From assembly GCA_015229165.1 (NCBI GenBank), contig JADGCD010000047.1, positions 1 to 11,698 of the forward strand: DNA of 11,698 nucleotides, given 5' to 3'. Below the pieces are notes generated by a model. It made no database searches. It had not been told where the DNA came from and worked only from the letters and a program-made list of their open reading frames with translations. A program made the translations under genes and the position numbers. Below are positions 6,076-11,698 of this stretch, piece by piece. Every line of letters begins with the position of its first letter. Position 1 is the stretch's first letter. Source of the stretch: Nitrospinota bacterium. GTDB lineage: Bacteria; Nitrospinota_A; UBA7883; JADGGD01.

Positions 6076-7737
6076 TCAGGGGGCGATGGCCGTCTCTCCC
6101 CGCAGGTGTTTGGCTTTCGGTACCCACCACGACGGGAAATTGTAGCCGATCCCCGCCGGGCCGGGGTCGATCCCCTCGATCCGGGCGGAGACGATGGGGG
6201 TCGCCTCCGGCACGTACAGGAAGGTGTACGGCTGCTCTTCGGCAAGGATTTCCTGAATCCGGTGGTAGGCCTTCGTCCGCTCTGCCCGGTCGAAGGTGCG
6301 CCGTCCCTTTTCGAGGAGCGCGTCGACTTCGGCGTTGGCGTAGGAGATGAAGTTGAACTCCTTCGGGCCGGTCTTGGACGAATGCCAGATGTCGTACCCG
6401 TCCGGGTCGAGCCCCAGCGACCAGCCGAGGATGATGGCGTCGAAGTCGCGGGCGTCGATGAAGTTCTTGATGAAACTCGACCACTCCACCACCCGCAGGT
6501 CGACCTTCATGCCGACCTCCTTCAACCGCCGCTGGATGATCTCGGCGCTCTTTTTCCGGGGGGCGTTCCCCTGGTTGGTCACCAGCGTGAAGGCGAACGG
6601 TTTTCCCTCGCGGTCGATCACCCCGTCGCCGTCGGTGTCGGTCCACCCGGCCTCCGCCAGCAGGGCCTTGGCCCGGGCCGGATCGAAGGGGTAGTGGGCC
6701 ACCTGGTCGGTGTAGGCCCAAGTCCCCGGCTTCATCGGGCCGGTGGCGGGGCGTCCCAGCCCCATCAGGACGCCGTCCACCAGCTCCTGCTTGTCGATGG
6801 CGTGGGTGATGGCGCGGCGCACCCGGACGTCCCGGAAGAGGGGGCGGGTGAGGTTGTAGCCGATGTAGGTGTAGGCGTTGGCGAGGTACCGGTACTTGCG
6901 GAACCGGTCCCATGTGGGGCCGTCGGTCTGGCGGGAGTACTGGAGCGGGTCGAGCCCCATCATGTCGATGTTCCCCGCCTTCAATTCGAGGAACTGGGTG
7001 GCGGTGTCGGGGATGATCCGGTACTGGACCCCGGCCAGGCGGGGCTCCCCTTTCTTGAAGTATCCCTTGTTGGCCGACAGGACCACCCGGGCCTGCGGCT
7101 CCCACCGGTCGAGGCGGTAGGCGCCGGTCCCTACCGGCTTGCGGGAGAGGGGGTGTTTGGCCAGATCGGACGGTTTGACATCCCTGAGCAGATGGCGCGG
7201 CAACCCGGTCATCCCTCCGATGTTGGCCAGCGCCGGGGCGTACGGTTCGGCGTAGCGGACCACGAAGGTGGACGGATCGGGGGCGGTCGCCTCGGCGATT
7301 TGCAGGAACGGCTCCTTGTAGGCCGACGGGACGTCGGGATGGACCATCATCTCGTACTGGAACAGCAGGTCGTCGGAGGTGAAGGGGGCGCCGTCCTGCC
7401 ACACCAGCCCCGGGTGGAGGTGGAACGTGATGGTCAGTCCGTCGGGGGAGACGTCGTACGAGCGGGCCAGCTCGGGGATCTGGTTCATGTCCCGGTCGAC
7501 CGTCAGCAGCGAGGTGAAGACGTACCCCTGGATGTCCGACGAGGCCGAATCGCCCGACAGGAAGGGGATCAGCGAGCTGGCGTCGCCGATGGAGGCTTCG
7601 ACGAACAGGTCGCCGAAGTCGGCCGCCGTCGGCCCGGCGGCGGCTTTCTCCTGCGCCGGAGGGGGCGGGGCCGCCGGTTTCGGTTCGCAAGCGGCGACGG
7701 CAAGCAGCGGCAGAAGGAGCAACGGGATGAGGCGCAT
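6076..7737 (-). CDS. ABC transporter family 5 substrate-binding lipoprotein (peptide/nickel type)
   Basis: A 553-residue extracytoplasmic binding protein of the SBP_bac_5 (OppA/DppA/NikA) family. Residues 1-17 are a lipoprotein signal ending in LAVAAC, with Cys17 as the lipidated residue; a Pro/Ala-rich linker (19-35) tethers the domain. Family landmarks include the early LARSYDVSPDGLTITFHL and GAPFTSDDLLFQYEMM segments, the GTGAYRLDRW segment, and the central RDVRVRRAITHAIDKQELVDGVLMGLGRPA. Length is normal. The ligand is probably a peptide or similar solute, but family membership does not define it. No permease or ATPase gene is adjacent, so partners must be encoded elsewhere. GAGGG lies six bases before the ATG. 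It is 45 bp downstream of an unknown membrane-protein gene on the same strand, with a perfect TATAAT in the gap. Confidence 0.88.
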   Translation of the reverse strand: MRLIPLLLLPLLAVAACEPKPAAPPPPAQEKAAAGPTAADFGDLFVEASIGDASSLIPFLSGDSASSDIQGYVFTSLLTVDRDMNQIPELARSYDVSPDGLTITFHLHPGLVWQDGAPFTSDDLLFQYEMMVHPDVPSAYKEPFLQIAEATAPDPSTFVVRYAEPYAPALANIGGMTGLPRHLLRDVKPSDLAKHPLSRKPVGTGAYRLDRWEPQARVVLSANKGYFKKGEPRLAGVQYRIIPDTATQFLELKAGNIDMMGLDPLQYSRQTDGPTWDRFRKYRYLANAYTYIGYNLTRPLFRDVRVRRAITHAIDKQELVDGVLMGLGRPATGPMKPGTWAYTDQVAHYPFDPARAKALLAEAGWTDTDGDGVIDREGKPFAFTLVTNQGNAPRKKSAEIIQRRLKEVGMKVDLRVVEWSSFIKNFIDARDFDAIILGWSLGLDPDGYDIWHSSKTGPKEFNFISYANAEVDALLEKGRRTFDRAERTKAYHRIQEILAEEQPYTFLYVPEATPIVSARIEGIDPGPAGIGYNFPSWWVPKAKHLRGETAIAP

Positions 7738-7770
7738 CGGTTTCCCTCGTGTTCGGTGACGGTAGCGCCA

Positions 7771-7799
7771 ATTATAGGGGACTTACGCTTCGTCGTCTT
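7771..7799 (-). promoter_or_regulatory. Candidate promoter for the solute-binding protein gene
   Basis: A perfect TATAAT (7776-7771) begins six bases after the stop codon of the upstream gene. AAGACG (7799-7794), 17 bp further up and inside that gene, matches the -35 consensus at only three positions. The likely start would leave a leader of roughly 25-30 nt before the ATG. The -10 is convincing in such G+C-rich DNA; the -35 is weak. Confidence 0.4.
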
Positions 7800-8373
7800 C
7801 CTTTCCCGCCCGTCGGTCGTCCTCCTGTTTGCGCCATGCTGAAGCGTCGCCGTAGTCGGGGAAGCGGTAGTAGGAGGGATGGCGCCCCTTGGCGTAGCGG
7901 GCGTGTTTGATGCCGCACCAGTAGCGCTCGGTCCTCCCCGCCACCTCCCGGGCGTAGGCGATCACCCCGTTGCCGTAGCCGCAGTAGGCGCAGTTGACCT
8001 TTTCGAGCAGGTTCAGATAGGGGAGCCGGTGCCGGTCGACGATGACAAAGTCGCTGCGCCGGGCCGGTTCGAGCCCGTAGATCGGGAAGCAGATTTTCTG
8101 GAAGATCGTCACCGTCAGGTCGAGCAGGACAAGGGGGACGATGAGGGAATAGACCACCGGGGCGGTAAGGGCGATGAGGGGGCTCGCCTCCCGGACGAGG
8201 CGGACCAACCCCCGCCGGAAGCGGCGCTGGCGGGCGGCCACGCTTTTTTCGAACCGGGCCTTCCCCTGGGCGAACTCCACGCCGAAGCGGCGCCGGGTCT
8301 CGACCAACTCCCGCTCCACCTCCGCCTCCAACTCGCCGATCCGCCCGAGCAACTCCGCGATCCGCTGGTCCAT
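7783..8373 (-). CDS. Conserved-looking membrane protein with CxxC and WCxIKH motifs, function unknown
   Basis: A 196-residue protein of no assigned function. Residues 1-30 form an acidic and basic heptad-like helix (MDQRIAELLGRIGELEAEVERELVE), a probable coiled coil; about 38-62 is strongly basic. A hydrophobic stretch at about 65-99 could hold one long or two short membrane segments and ends in ICFPIYG. After it come NCAYCGYGNG (127-136) and YWCGIKHARY (151-160), so Cys128, Cys131, Cys153 and His157 could bind a metal; this is inference. The tail is charged (EDDRRAGKEDDEA). ATG 8373 is chosen because GAGGA lies upstream and the coiled coil starts there. An ATG at 8466 would add 31 low-complexity basic residues with no ribosome site. 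It is divergent from the M16 peptidase gene. The motif density argues for a real conserved family, which I recall only as hypothetical proteins. Confidence 0.7.
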   Translation of the reverse strand: MDQRIAELLGRIGELEAEVERELVETRRRFGVEFAQGKARFEKSVAARQRRFRRGLVRLVREASPLIALTAPVVYSLIVPLVLLDLTVTIFQKICFPIYGLEPARRSDFVIVDRHRLPYLNLLEKVNCAYCGYGNGVIAYAREVAGRTERYWCGIKHARYAKGRHPSYYRFPDYGDASAWRKQEDDRRAGKEDDEA

Positions 8374-8488
8374 CTTTTGGTTTCCTCGCGCTTTCTCGCC
8401 TGCGCGTCTTCCCCGCGCGATTTTTGACAGGCCAGGCCGTTGCTGAAGTCTCTTCCACCGCATCATACCCCCGGCGGCGGTGGTACGC

Positions 8489-8494
8489 TACAAT
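8489..8494 (+). promoter_or_regulatory. Possible -10 box for the M16 peptidase operon
   Basis: TACAAT lies about 50 bp before the GTG start of the peptidase gene within the 171-bp divergent region. No recognisable -35 hexamer stands 16-18 bp upstream, so this is weak support. Nothing else stands out in the divergent space. Confidence 0.25.
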
Positions 8495-8544
8495 GCCCGA
8501 TACGCAAACGATTCCCCTCCATGGGGAGAGCAAGGAGCCCGTTC

Positions 8545-9831
8545 GTGACCCACGCATCCCCCGCCCCCTACGAAAAGTCGACGCTGGCCAACGGCCTGCG
8601 GGTTCTGACCATCCCCATGCCGGGGGTCCGGTCGGTGACGGTCATGGTCATGGCCGCCGTCGGCAGCCGCTACGAGAGCCGCCGGGAAAACGGCATCGCC
8701 CATTTCATGGAGCACATGTTCTTCAAGGGGGCGCTCCGCTACCCGGACACCATGGCGGTCTCTTCGGCCATCGACGGGGTCGGCGGGGTCTTCAACGCCT
8801 TCACCAGCGAGGAGAAGGTGGCCTATTTCGTGAAACTGTCGTCGGCCAAGAAGCGGATCGCCTTTGACGTCCTCTCCGACATGCTCATCAACTCCCGGTT
8901 CGACGCCGACGAGATCGAGCGGGAGCGGGGGGTTATCGTGGAGGAGATCCGGATGTACCAGGACGATCCGATGAGCAAGGTCCAGATCGACTTCAAGCGC
9001 CACTTCTACGGCGACCAGCCGCTGGGATGGGACATCGCCGGGCCGGAGGAGAACATCCGCGCCGTCACCCGGCGGGACTTCCTCGCCTTCCTCGACGAGC
9101 ATTACGCCGCCGACAATCTGGTGTTGGTGGCGGCAGGGGACATCACCCACGACGAGAACGTCTCGCTGGCCCGGGAGTTCTTCACCTTCACCCGGCGTCG
9201 GGGGAAAAAACCGGCCCCCCCCTTCGCGGCGCCGACCGGCGGCGTCCGGTCGATCCTGACCAAACGGGAGATCGAGCAGGCCCATTTCATCATCGGCTTC
9301 CCGGCGCCGGGGGACGAACACGCGGACCAACCGGCGCTGAAAGTGTTCAACAACGCCTTCGGCGGAACCATGAGCAGTCGCCTGTTCCACCAGGTGCGGG
9401 AGCGCCGGGGGCTGGCCTACTACGTCCGCTCGGGGCGGTCGGCCTATACCGACACCGGGGCGATCAAGATCTCCGCCGGGGTGAACGTGGCCAAGCTGGA
9501 AGAGGCCATCGCCTGTGTCATGGAAGAGGTGGCCAAGGCGGCCGCCGAGGGGCTGACCGCCGACGAAGTGGCCAAGGCCAAGGAAAACATCAAAGGAAGG
9601 CTCGACCTGTCGCTGGAGGACTCCATGTCGATGGCCTCGCTGATCGCCGGGAGGGAAGCGCTCCACGGCGCCGTGAAGACGCCGGAAGAGCTGGTGGCCG
9701 AGATCGACGCCGTCACCGAGGCCGACGTGGCCCGGGTCGCCGCCACTTACCTTGACCGGACGAAAGCCAAGCTGGGGGTGTTGGGCCCCTACGACGACAT
9801 CGTCCCCTTCGACGCGGCGCTGGGATCGTAA
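8545..9831 (+). CDS. M16 family zinc peptidase (PqqL/processing-peptidase-like)
   Basis: A 428-residue single-chain M16B-type metallopeptidase. The inverted zinc motif HFMEH gives ligands His53 and His57 with catalytic Glu56. The third ligand is Glu133 in VIVEEIRMYQDDP, 76 residues after His57, the family spacing. The second, non-catalytic half carries the conserved Arg/Tyr region VRERRGLAYYV (284-294) that helps bind substrate. Such proteins cleave short peptides or process precursors. No signal peptide is seen, so a cytoplasmic location is expected. GTG 8545 is preferred because AAGGAG (8532-8537) lies seven bases upstream and homology-like sequence begins just after it (YEKSTLANGLRVL). ATGs at 8440 and 8521 would add unconserved Pro/Arg-rich residues. 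The phosphatase gene follows after 4 nt. Confidence 0.92.
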   Translation: MTHASPAPYEKSTLANGLRVLTIPMPGVRSVTVMVMAAVGSRYESRRENGIAHFMEHMFFKGALRYPDTMAVSSAIDGVGGVFNAFTSEEKVAYFVKLSSAKKRIAFDVLSDMLINSRFDADEIERERGVIVEEIRMYQDDPMSKVQIDFKRHFYGDQPLGWDIAGPEENIRAVTRRDFLAFLDEHYAADNLVLVAAGDITHDENVSLAREFFTFTRRRGKKPAPPFAAPTGGVRSILTKREIEQAHFIIGFPAPGDEHADQPALKVFNNAFGGTMSSRLFHQVRERRGLAYYVRSGRSAYTDTGAIKISAGVNVAKLEEAIACVMEEVAKAAAEGLTADEVAKAKENIKGRLDLSLEDSMSMASLIAGREALHGAVKTPEELVAEIDAVTEADVARVAATYLDRTKAKLGVLGPYDDIVPFDAALGS

Positions 9832-9835
9832 GCCG

Positions 9836-10297
9836 ATGCGGACGATCCTGACGGTCTGCTCCGGGAACCTCTGCCGGTCACCGATGGCGGAATATCTGCT
9901 GCGGGACGAGCTGGCGAAGGCGGGGGTGGACGATATTGACGTGGCCAGCGCCGGGGTGTCGGCCTACGAAGGGGAGAAGGCGCTGGCCCACACCCGCGCG
10001 TTCATGGCGGCGCACGGGTACGACCTTGAGCCCCACCGGACCCGGCGGCTGACGAAGGCGATGATCGACGAAGCCCAGCTGGTCCTGTTGGCCGACCGGG
10101 GGCATCTGCGGGCGGCGACGTTGATCGCCCCCCATGCGACGGAGAAGTTCGTCCTGATGGCCACCCTCGACCCGGAAGCGGGAACCGACGAGATCGGCGA
10201 CCCCTACGGCGGCGGGGACGAGCTCTTCATGGAGGCCTACAGGGTCATCAAACGGGCCTGCATCGCGCTGGCGGCGCGGTTGGCCGACGGGGATTGA
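9836..10297 (+). CDS. Low-molecular-weight protein-tyrosine-phosphatase family protein
   Basis: A 153-residue cytoplasmic phosphatase, standard length for the family. The catalytic loop is C8-SGNLC-R14-S15-P16 (CX5R-S), and the general acid is Asp122 in GDPYGG. In the Bacillus arginine phosphatase YwlE, a Thr in the loop (CTGNTCR) selects phosphoarginine; the matching residue here is Leu12. Bulky aliphatic residues at this site are normal in tyrosine-specific members, so phosphotyrosine is the likelier substrate, by inference. The N-terminus MRTILTVCSGN is compact and complete. ATG 9836 begins four bases after the M16 stop with only a weak GGGA upstream, implying translational coupling. Partner kinase or target is not encoded nearby. 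The gene ends 11 bp before a convergent gene. Confidence 0.9.
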   Translation: MRTILTVCSGNLCRSPMAEYLLRDELAKAGVDDIDVASAGVSAYEGEKALAHTRAFMAAHGYDLEPHRTRRLTKAMIDEAQLVLLADRGHLRAATLIAPHATEKFVLMATLDPEAGTDEIGDPYGGGDELFMEAYRVIKRACIALAARLADGD

Positions 10298-10308
10298 GCC
10301 GGGGCCGT

Positions 10309-10656
10309 CTACCGCTCCTCTTCCCCCGGTTCGGGGGCGGGGACGCGGATGTTCTCCTTCGAGACGTACCAGAGCCGTCCGTCGATCCGGATGGTGACGA
10401 CCTTGTAGAACATCCGCAGCTCGACCGCTTCCACCAGTTGCTTGCGGAAGTTGAAGAGGCACTCCCCCGTTTCGAGCAGCTTCGCGCGCGCCGGTTCGTC
10501 GTTCCCGTCGATCGCGTCCAGCCAGCGGGTCATCCCCTCCTTGCTTTTGCAGATCGGCGCCCCGCTCAGGAGCCGGTAGCTCTCGGCGAAGGCGGGCGGC
10601 GATACAAGAAGGAGCGCCAGCGAAACGGCCAGTGCGAATCGTCCCGCGTGCGTCAT
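10309..10656 (-). CDS. Small secreted two-cysteine protein, function unknown
   Basis: A 115-residue protein with a clear Sec signal peptide (basic start, hydrophobic 7-20, cleavage after AFA at 22-24), leaving about 91 residues in the periplasm. The mature part holds two cysteines, Cys36 (APICKSKEG) and Cys66 (TGECLFN), well placed for one disulfide. An aromatic beta-rich segment follows (MFYKVVTIRIDGRLWYVSKENIRV, about 82-105), whose end resembles the last strands of a bacterial SH3-like fold, a weak guess. The acidic tail is PEPGEEER. It lies 22 bp after the lepB stop with GGGGGA before the ATG, so it is probably the last gene of the signal peptidase operon. I do not recognise the family. 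Confidence 0.7.
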   Translation of the reverse strand: MTHAGRFALAVSLALLLVSPPAFAESYRLLSGAPICKSKEGMTRWLDAIDGNDEPARAKLLETGECLFNFRKQLVEAVELRMFYKVVTIRIDGRLWYVSKENIRVPAPEPGEEER

Positions 10657-10678
10657 GATCGTCCCCCGTCGCGATGCG

Positions 10679-11257
10679 CTATTCGAGAAGCCTTCCCAGC
10701 CGACCCCAACGGACTCCCCATCCTTCGCCGTCCCACGACCAGTGTATCAGGAACGCCTTGCCGTGCATCAGCTCGCGCGGCAGGGCGCCCCAATAGCGGG
10801 AGTCCTGGCTGGCGTTGCGGTTGTCCCCCATCATGAAGTAGCTCCCGGCCGGGACGGTCGTTTTCGGGAAACGGTAGGCCGTCCCCATCGAGAAGGGGGA
10901 GGGCTCCCAGCGGGCGTACGGCTCGGCCAGCGGGGCGCCGTCGATGTAGACGGTCTCGCCGACCACCTCCAGCGTCTCTCCCGGCAGGCCGACGATCCGT
11001 TTGACGAAGTCGGTCTCGGGATTGCGGGGATACCTGAAAACGACGATGTCCCCCCGCTGCGGGTCGCCGATGCGGTAGCGAAGCTTGTCCACCAGCAGAT
11101 GGTCCCCCACCAGCAGGGTGGCGACCATCGACTCCGACGGGATTTTGAACGCCTGCACGACGTAGGTCCGGACCGCCAGCGCCAGCAGCAGCGCCACGGC
11201 GATGGCTTTGACATACTCGCCGCCGAGGCCCCCTTTTCCGCTCGTCGTGTCGCTCAT
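10679..11257 (-). CDS. lepB: Signal peptidase I, second copy of a tandem pair
   Basis: A 192-residue type I leader peptidase that removes signal peptides from exported proteins at the outer face of the inner membrane. One membrane helix (about 15-37) precedes the catalytic box PSESM with nucleophile Ser43. The general base is Lys86 in DFVKRIVGLPGE. The conserved MMGDNRNASQDSRYWG segment (box E) is intact, so the enzyme should be active. The short length and single helix differ from the Escherichia coli enzyme with two helices. It ends with the unusual motif IHWSW, GWGVRW, RLG, shared with its upstream paralogue. ATG 11257 follows the paralogue's stop after 3 nt; the ribosome site is weak, so coupling is likely. 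Confidence 0.95.
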   Translation of the reverse strand: MSDTTSGKGGLGGEYVKAIAVALLLALAVRTYVVQAFKIPSESMVATLLVGDHLLVDKLRYRIGDPQRGDIVVFRYPRNPETDFVKRIVGLPGETLEVVGETVYIDGAPLAEPYARWEPSPFSMGTAYRFPKTTVPAGSYFMMGDNRNASQDSRYWGALPRELMHGKAFLIHWSWDGEGWGVRWGRLGRLLE

Positions 11258-11260
11258 GGA

Positions 11261-11698
11261 TTATCCGAGCGTCGTTCCAAGCCGGTCCCACCGGACGCTC
11301 CATCCGCCGTCCTTCCACGACCAGTGGATGAACAGCGCCCGGCCGATGAGGGCGGCGCGGGGGAGGAATCCCCACCCGCGCGAGTCGAAGCTGTGGTCCC
11401 GGTTGTCCCCCATCATGAAATAGGCGTCGGGGGGGAAGGTGACCGGGCCGAAGTCGCGCCGGGTCGGCTCGGCCGGGTCGAGCCGGACGTACGGTTCGTC
11501 CAACGGCTTCCCGTCGATGACGGCGTGTCCGTCGACCACCGCTAGGGTCTCCCCCGGCAGCCCGACCACCCGCTTCACCAGATCGGCGCCCCCCGGCTCG
11601 AAGGGGTTGGCGAAGACCATCACCGCCCCCCGTTCGACGGTTCCGAAACGGGGGGAGAGTTTCTCCACGATCATGTGGTCGCCGACGAGGAGGGTCTG
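11261..11698 (-). CDS. lepB: Signal peptidase I, first copy of a tandem pair (5' end outside window)
   Basis: The C-terminal 145 residues of a second signal peptidase I. The frame is open to the right window edge, starting QTLLVGDHMIVEKL, so the catalytic serine and membrane anchor lie just outside. The catalytic lysine is in DLVKRVVGLPGE, and box E is intact as MMGDNRDHSFDSRGWG. The order of motifs matches the following gene closely, including the shared C-terminal IHWSW, GWSVRW, RLG, so the two arose by duplication. They differ at many positions (for example in the loop before box E), so the duplication is not recent. An ATG codon at 11674 is internal and not the start, because the conserved GDHMIVEK block spans it. 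Confidence 0.93.
   Translation of the reverse strand, partial: QTLLVGDHMIVEKLSPRFGTVERGAVMVFANPFEPGGADLVKRVVGLPGETLAVVDGHAVIDGKPLDEPYVRLDPAEPTRRDFGPVTFPPDAYFMMGDNRDHSFDSRGWGFLPRAALIGRALFIHWSWKDGGWSVRWDRLGTTLG

Noticed and set aside
5935..7842. A 635-codon plus-strand open frame
   Set aside because: It runs antisense through the solute-binding protein gene, is rich in Gly, Arg, Val, Pro and Asp without motifs, and has no ribosome site; it is a by-product of high G+C.
10325..10339. CCCCC/GGGGG hairpin near the convergent ends of the phosphatase and small secreted protein genes
   Set aside because: It lies inside the small gene's coding end and has no T-run on either strand.
1..11698. Search for CRISPR arrays, insertion sequences, phage genes, toxin-antitoxin pairs or defence genes
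   Set aside because: No regular direct repeats, terminal inverted repeats, transposase, integrase or known defence motifs were seen; the genes present are core cellular functions or single unknowns.

Overview
This is a G+C-rich window from a Gram-negative bacterium. It encodes a lipoprotein with a clear lipobox, Sec signal peptides, a c-type cytochrome and the MreBCD cell-shape complex. Protein character (Desulfobacterota-like MreB, a c554-type cytochrome start, an M16 peptidase) makes a deltaproteobacterial or related respiratory lineage a reasonable guess, but I cannot fix the taxon from sequence alone. I see no transposase, integrase, CRISPR array, phage gene or plasmid function. Most of the window is housekeeping DNA, so the interest lies in a few odd proteins and in the intergenic spaces.

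Left part (1-2000): on the minus strand are the 5' end of a haem c protein, cut by the window edge, and a protein with a degenerate GGDEF domain that keeps its c-di-GMP inhibitory-site motif. About 370 bp without a convincing gene follow. They hold a plus-strand terminator-like hairpin, overlapping alternative stems, a 12-bp palindrome and then a strong promoter for tRNA-Glu(CUC).

Centre (2237-4836): mreB, mreC and mreD on the plus strand build the rod-shape scaffold. mreC and mreD overlap by 4 bp, while mreB and mreC are 177 bp apart. The usual downstream mrdA and rodA are absent. Converging on mreD is a minus-strand series of a CxxC-containing membrane protein of unknown function (start at 8373), a family 5 solute-binding lipoprotein, and rsgA, the ribosome-assembly GTPase. 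A perfect TATAAT lies just after the stop codon in each of the two gaps of this series. The rsgA leader also carries a near-perfect Shine-Dalgarno sequence in front of only a 16-codon frame.

Right part (8545-11698): a plus-strand pair of M16 zinc peptidase and low-molecular-weight phosphotyrosine-type phosphatase, 4 nt apart, meets a minus-strand operon. That operon holds two tandem signal peptidase I genes (the upstream one cut by the window edge) and a small secreted two-cysteine protein. Protein export and envelope maintenance (signal peptidases, MreBCD, lipoprotein, M16 peptidase) are the common thread, but nothing shows that these genes act as one system.
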